This document shows, one piece after another, positions 61,901 to 64,000 of a stretch of 64,000 nt of DNA. Every line of letters starts with the position of its first letter. Within the stretch, counting starts at the first letter, position 1. Source of the stretch: an uncultured Bacteroidota bacterium (lineage in GTDB: Bacteria; Bacteroidota; Bacteroidia; Flavobacteriales; Flavobacteriaceae); assembly GCA_902523635.1 (NCBI GenBank), contig CABZAE010000005.1, positions 16,952-80,951 of the forward strand. The letters are read 5' to 3'. A program made the translations under genes and the position numbers. The notes beneath the pieces were generated by a model. It was given only the letters and a program-made list of their open reading frames with translations, had not been told where the DNA came from and did not search any database.

Positions 61901-64000
61901 GTTTGATAGTGAAACAGGGGGATCTGAGATAGATCCCAATACTGAACTTATACATGATAAAAAATACTACGCAGAGGTTACTAATTCTTTAGGATGCTCA
62001 AGTGCTGCGAGGACTGAAACAAAAGCATTCATATCAAACCCTTCTTTAAGTGCTACTAATGATGCTTTATGCATAAATGAATCTACAACAATTTCAGTAA
62101 CCGGAATCCCTCAAACTGCTCAGGATTTTATTGACGATCATCCAGAGCTACAACTTTTTTTGACATATGGAGGTTCAAACTATTTCTTGAAAGAGGAAGC
62201 AATGCCATGGGAAGATGCTTACAATTTAATACAGAGTTTCGGAGCTGGTGCATCCATGTATCAAATCAATTCAAAAGAAGAAGAAGATGCGGTTTATGAT
62301 GAATTAAGCAAAAAAGGTTGGGCCAATGCAGGCACCAATCCAAACAATCATTTTTGGCTAGGTTTAAAACAATACAACACCGCAGAGTTAAATCCAAATA
62401 ACAAAAGAGATGAGGGTTGGTATTGGCTGGATGGTCGTCCATTGACTAATGAACTAGCAAATTGGGCACCTGGAGAACCTAACGACTGTTGCAATACAAA
62501 TAATGTTGAGGATGGTGAAGAAGATTATGGTCAATTTGATTTCGGAGGCGTTGCAAAAAAGTGGAATGACATGCAAAATGTACAAGCAAGTGGAAATTCG
62601 TGGCCTCTTTTTGAATTCAACGGAACCACTTCAGTCAAATGGGGTGAGTATACAAATGATGAAAAAACCCAATTTACTTTATTTGATGAAAGTTCAAGTA
62701 GCTTGACTGTTAATCCGATTAAAACAACAACCTATTTCTTGGAGGTAACAATTGACCAAGTAGTATGTAGAACTGAATACACCATAGTGGTTAATCCTGA
62801 ACCTTTGTCAATTCCAGTAAATGACATGGTTTTCTGTGATGACAGTAGCGATGGAGATGATACAAATGGTATAATTCAGTCAATTAATTTTGAAAGCCTC
62901 ACAGAATCAATTTTGGGTGAAACTCAACCAAAAAGTGATTTTACTGTAACTTATCATTTATCACAAGCTGATGCTGATGATATGTTAAGTAACGGTCTCA
63001 TATCGCCTTACACCAACTCTGTTGCGGGAGGTGAAAAGATTTTTGTTAGAGTTAAAAACAATGCTACCAATTGTATAAAAACAGATAACTCATTTAATGT
63101 TGTCATCAATCCACTTCCAAAAGCTGAAGTTGCCAATAACATAATTAAATGTGATGACAATTCAGTTGGAGATGATAAAGATGGCTTTATTTCAACATTT
63201 GATTTAAGTTCTCAAACCGCAACAATTCTAGGCAGCCAAGATCCAAATCTTTTTGAAGTTTCATATCACCTAAGTCAAAGCGATGCTGATGATGTTAGCA
63301 AAAATGGGCTTACTTCACCACACACCAATGTTAATGTAAATGGTGATAAGATATTTGTTCGAGTTCTCAATAAAAACACAGGTTGCTTTAGGTCAACTAC
63401 ATCTTTTGAAACAAAAGTAGCTACACTTCCTGTAATTAAGAATCCAGTTGTAAAAATAGAACAATGTGATGACGATGATAATAATGATGGAGTATCGATT
63501 CACAACCTCACTGAATCTCAACTAATAATTTCTGATGATTACCAAAATGAAACTTTTGAATATTACACATCATCTGATTTTAATATTAATTCAAAAATAT
63601 CGGATCCAACCAAATTTGAAAATGATCCTTTTAGTGATTCTGTTTATGTTAAAATTATCACTCCTAATAACTGTTTTAGGACCTCACAAATAGACATTAC
63701 GGTTGGAGCTAGTGAAATTTCAAAAACATTTATGAAAGACAACAACACATTCTATGCTCTTTGTGATGATTCTCCTGCACTTAATCAAGATGGTATCGCA
63801 ACCTTCACTAAAGATGTCTTAAATGAGGTCAAACAAAAATTAATTGCATCAAATGCTAAATTTGCTGCTCAAAACATCAGAGTGACTTTACATACGAAAT
63901 CTGAAGATGCTCTGACAGGTCAAAACCCAATTGACACTGATGTGGATTTCACTAATGTTACACCCACTACTCAACCCATTTGGGCTAGAATTGTCAACAT
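58908..64000 (+). CDS. giant secreted multidomain adhesin-like protein, C-terminus outside window
   Basis: An open frame of 1697 codons without a stop, running off the right edge. Start is GTG at 58908, giving a signal peptide (VIRKIFFSFFFILSYS... to TQ near residue 20); no ATG is available. Domains in order: an IgGFc-binding-like beta region (about 30-460), an Ig-like unit (465-548), calcium-type thrombospondin-3 repeats (DFDSDGIIDNIDLDNDNDG, 549-575), further beta domains, Ig-like units (about 860-1080), a C-type lectin-like domain (1083-1243, WAPGEPNDCC and KKWNDMQN), then tandem repeats of about 105 residues. Proteins of this build usually end in a type IX (CHU_C/type B) sorting domain, expected beyond the window. 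A role in adhesion is inferred. Confidence 0.88.
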   Translation, partial: MIRKIFFSFFFILSYSIGFTQLSKVHYIPPLTSGPSNADPLDQWFYISTPKNGDVSFKVIPVGDPSQETSYIVNNANPKKIQIASLGYSQLFQDPQTTSTVTTNKGYIIESQDVIYVSVRMNAGGFAQAGALVSKGENALGTKFRIGTYDNKGNPQANYMNFFSVMATEDDTTVNLTSNNQSGLVIQNYSGQFPIENIKLNRGESYTVALKVIDSDANRDGLIGTLVSADKNIVVNTGSANGSFGNGGARDYGIDQIVGLDKVGKEYIFVKGGGDDSYENVLVVAHYDNTKIKINDESNETTINKGNYLIIEGNKFINGNMYVTSSEDVFVYQGIGGNSEANQGMFFVPPLSCESRGDVNNIAFIDEIGDNTFDGGVTIVTKKNATVKINDDDITNQPTGIAVTGPTEVTGKSDYITFKVTGLTGNVTVSSSDELYSAYYNQNGAATSGSFYAGFSSNPNVSLNLVASSLGSCISEEGISNVTFEVSNSGSYDTLQWIKKEESSDTYTNIDGETASTFTPNQVGTYAVRGTITCTGAVYQSSDVRLSICPKDFDSDGIIDNIDLDNDNDGILNTIESGGKGIFDLSDLENPSFSLASGETNTVSITGTLNKESSADPDANSLSATATGIFESKLLGAESETNTYTINVTSKDSQNQDEFLFFHATSDPKVAHNIIDGESFIYRVFPSDKNITVWDPDDRILIDTNLDGKYETNILSWTAGEIHFKINPNPNGTTPYEFFASQCRSLTFVHRNINKDSSSSYSGFIETINYNLNTDSDSSFKYDYLDLDSDDDTCNDLSEAGFGDKDPDGDGIMGEGQPTYDNGKIDSRGKYKDHSYPDPIKDTDGLLYLFQKSGTPVSITKQPVSVIECEDKSVEFDVLSSNPTPSNATVSYNWQIFNSSSNSWSNLSDDITYSGTTTNKLSIAGINNSMTGNKFRVKISTSEFLCGVNSDEVTLDVVNTPKKPNVPPVQIYCFDPNNQPKVSQLIITEPDSTLTVKWFDSETGGSEIDPNTELIHDKKYYAEVTNSLGCSSAARTETKAFISNPSLSATNDALCINESTTISVTGIPQTAQDFIDDHPELQLFLTYGGSNYFLKEEAMPWEDAYNLIQSFGAGASMYQINSKEEEDAVYDELSKKGWANAGTNPNNHFWLGLKQYNTAELNPNNKRDEGWYWLDGRPLTNELANWAPGEPNDCCNTNNVEDGEEDYGQFDFGGVAKKWNDMQNVQASGNSWPLFEFNGTTSVKWGEYTNDEKTQFTLFDESSSSLTVNPIKTTTYFLEVTIDQVVCRTEYTIVVNPEPLSIPVNDMVFCDDSSDGDDTNGIIQSINFESLTESILGETQPKSDFTVTYHLSQADADDMLSNGLISPYTNSVAGGEKIFVRVKNNATNCIKTDNSFNVVINPLPKAEVANNIIKCDDNSVGDDKDGFISTFDLSSQTATILGSQDPNLFEVSYHLSQSDADDVSKNGLTSPHTNVNVNGDKIFVRVLNKNTGCFRSTTSFETKVATLPVIKNPVVKIEQCDDDDNNDGVSIHNLTESQLIISDDYQNETFEYYTSSDFNINSKISDPTKFENDPFSDSVYVKIITPNNCFRTSQIDITVGASEISKTFMKDNNTFYALCDDSPALNQDGIATFTKDVLNEVKQKLIASNAKFAAQNIRVTLHTKSEDALTGQNPIDTDVDFTNVTPTTQPIWARIVN
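62805..64000 (+). repeat. tandem repeats of about 315 bases inside the giant protein gene
   Basis: Within the reading frame a Cys-Asp-Asp motif recurs at residues 1310, 1415, 1520 and 1619, a spacing of 105, 105 and 99. The first two full units share YHLSQADADDM/YHLSQSDADDV, SNGLISPYTN/KNGLTSPHTN and GGEKIFVRVKN/NGDKIFVRVLN, so they are recent or constrained duplicates; the third and fourth are diverged. The array continues past the window. Confidence 0.85.

Noticed and set aside
62805..64000. The repeat array at the right end considered as a CRISPR or mobile-element signature.
   Set aside because: The repeats are about 315 bases, diverged, in frame, and encode a protein repeat; there are no short identical repeats with spacers.

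Overview
The window looks like a chromosomal segment of a low-GC (roughly one third G+C) member of the Bacteroidota, most likely a marine Flavobacteriaceae-type organism. The reasons are the gene families (a FucP-type symporter beside an oxidative fucose pathway, a GH97 enzyme, an M1-peptidase/ABC-permease fusion, a very large CHU_C-style surface protein with tandem repeats), the almost complete lack of Shine-Dalgarno sequences, and promoters of the Bacteroidota type (TTTG, about 19-21 bases, TAnnTTTG) in front of the tRNA and the flavodoxin gene. I see no insertion sequence, prophage, CRISPR array or rRNA. Coding density is very high and no gene-free stretch exceeds 300 bases.

Layout. 1-3.5 kb (minus): branched-chain amino acid operon ilvD-ilvB-ilvN, with an attenuator-like hairpin and T-tract just before ilvD. 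3.6-6.7 kb (plus): aldehyde dehydrogenase, DUF2141 protein, nitroreductase, flavin reductase. 6.65-12.6 kb (minus): dsbD, tilS, pabB, lpdA. 12.7-19.8 kb (plus): NhaC antiporter, then ftsK-lolA-lptF/G-ribB, tightly overlapped. 19.8-20.9 kb: TSUP permease (minus) and tRNA-Ser(UGA) with promoter and terminator. 20.9-23.3 kb (plus): secreted endonuclease/exonuclease/phosphatase-fold enzyme and a secreted GH29 alpha-L-fucosidase.

23.2-31.4 kb (minus) is the most coherent module: nine tightly packed genes encoding an L-fucose symporter and what looks like the whole non-phosphorylating route from L-fucose to pyruvate and L-lactate (mutarotase, fucose dehydrogenase, fuconolactonase, fuconate dehydratase of the UxaA type, ketodeoxyfuconate dehydrogenase, FAH-family hydrolase), plus an FMN lactate dehydrogenase that can turn the lactate into pyruvate. 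The convergent GH29 fucosidase would supply the fucose.

31.5-39.0 kb (minus): flavodoxin, then an envelope operon of an M16 peptidase, a metzincin-type zinc protease, a TlpA-like lipoprotein and a cysteine-containing beta-propeller-like lipoprotein. 39.1-47.7 kb (minus): an alpha-glucan-like set (C-type lectin protein, two-domain FN3-like lipoprotein, GH97, serine hydrolase, GH13, dicarboxylate symporter) with no SusC/SusD in view. 47.7-51.1 kb (minus): CPA1 antiporter, OsmC-like protein, carotenoid/retinol-type FAD oxidoreductase. 51.2-58.4 kb (plus): ABC ATPase and permease-M1-peptidase fusion with a small membrane protein, flanked by two Tat-like exported sugar enzymes. 58.4-58.9 kb (minus): four-helix membrane protein. 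58.9 kb to the end (plus): a giant secreted adhesin-like protein that runs off the window and starts with GTG.
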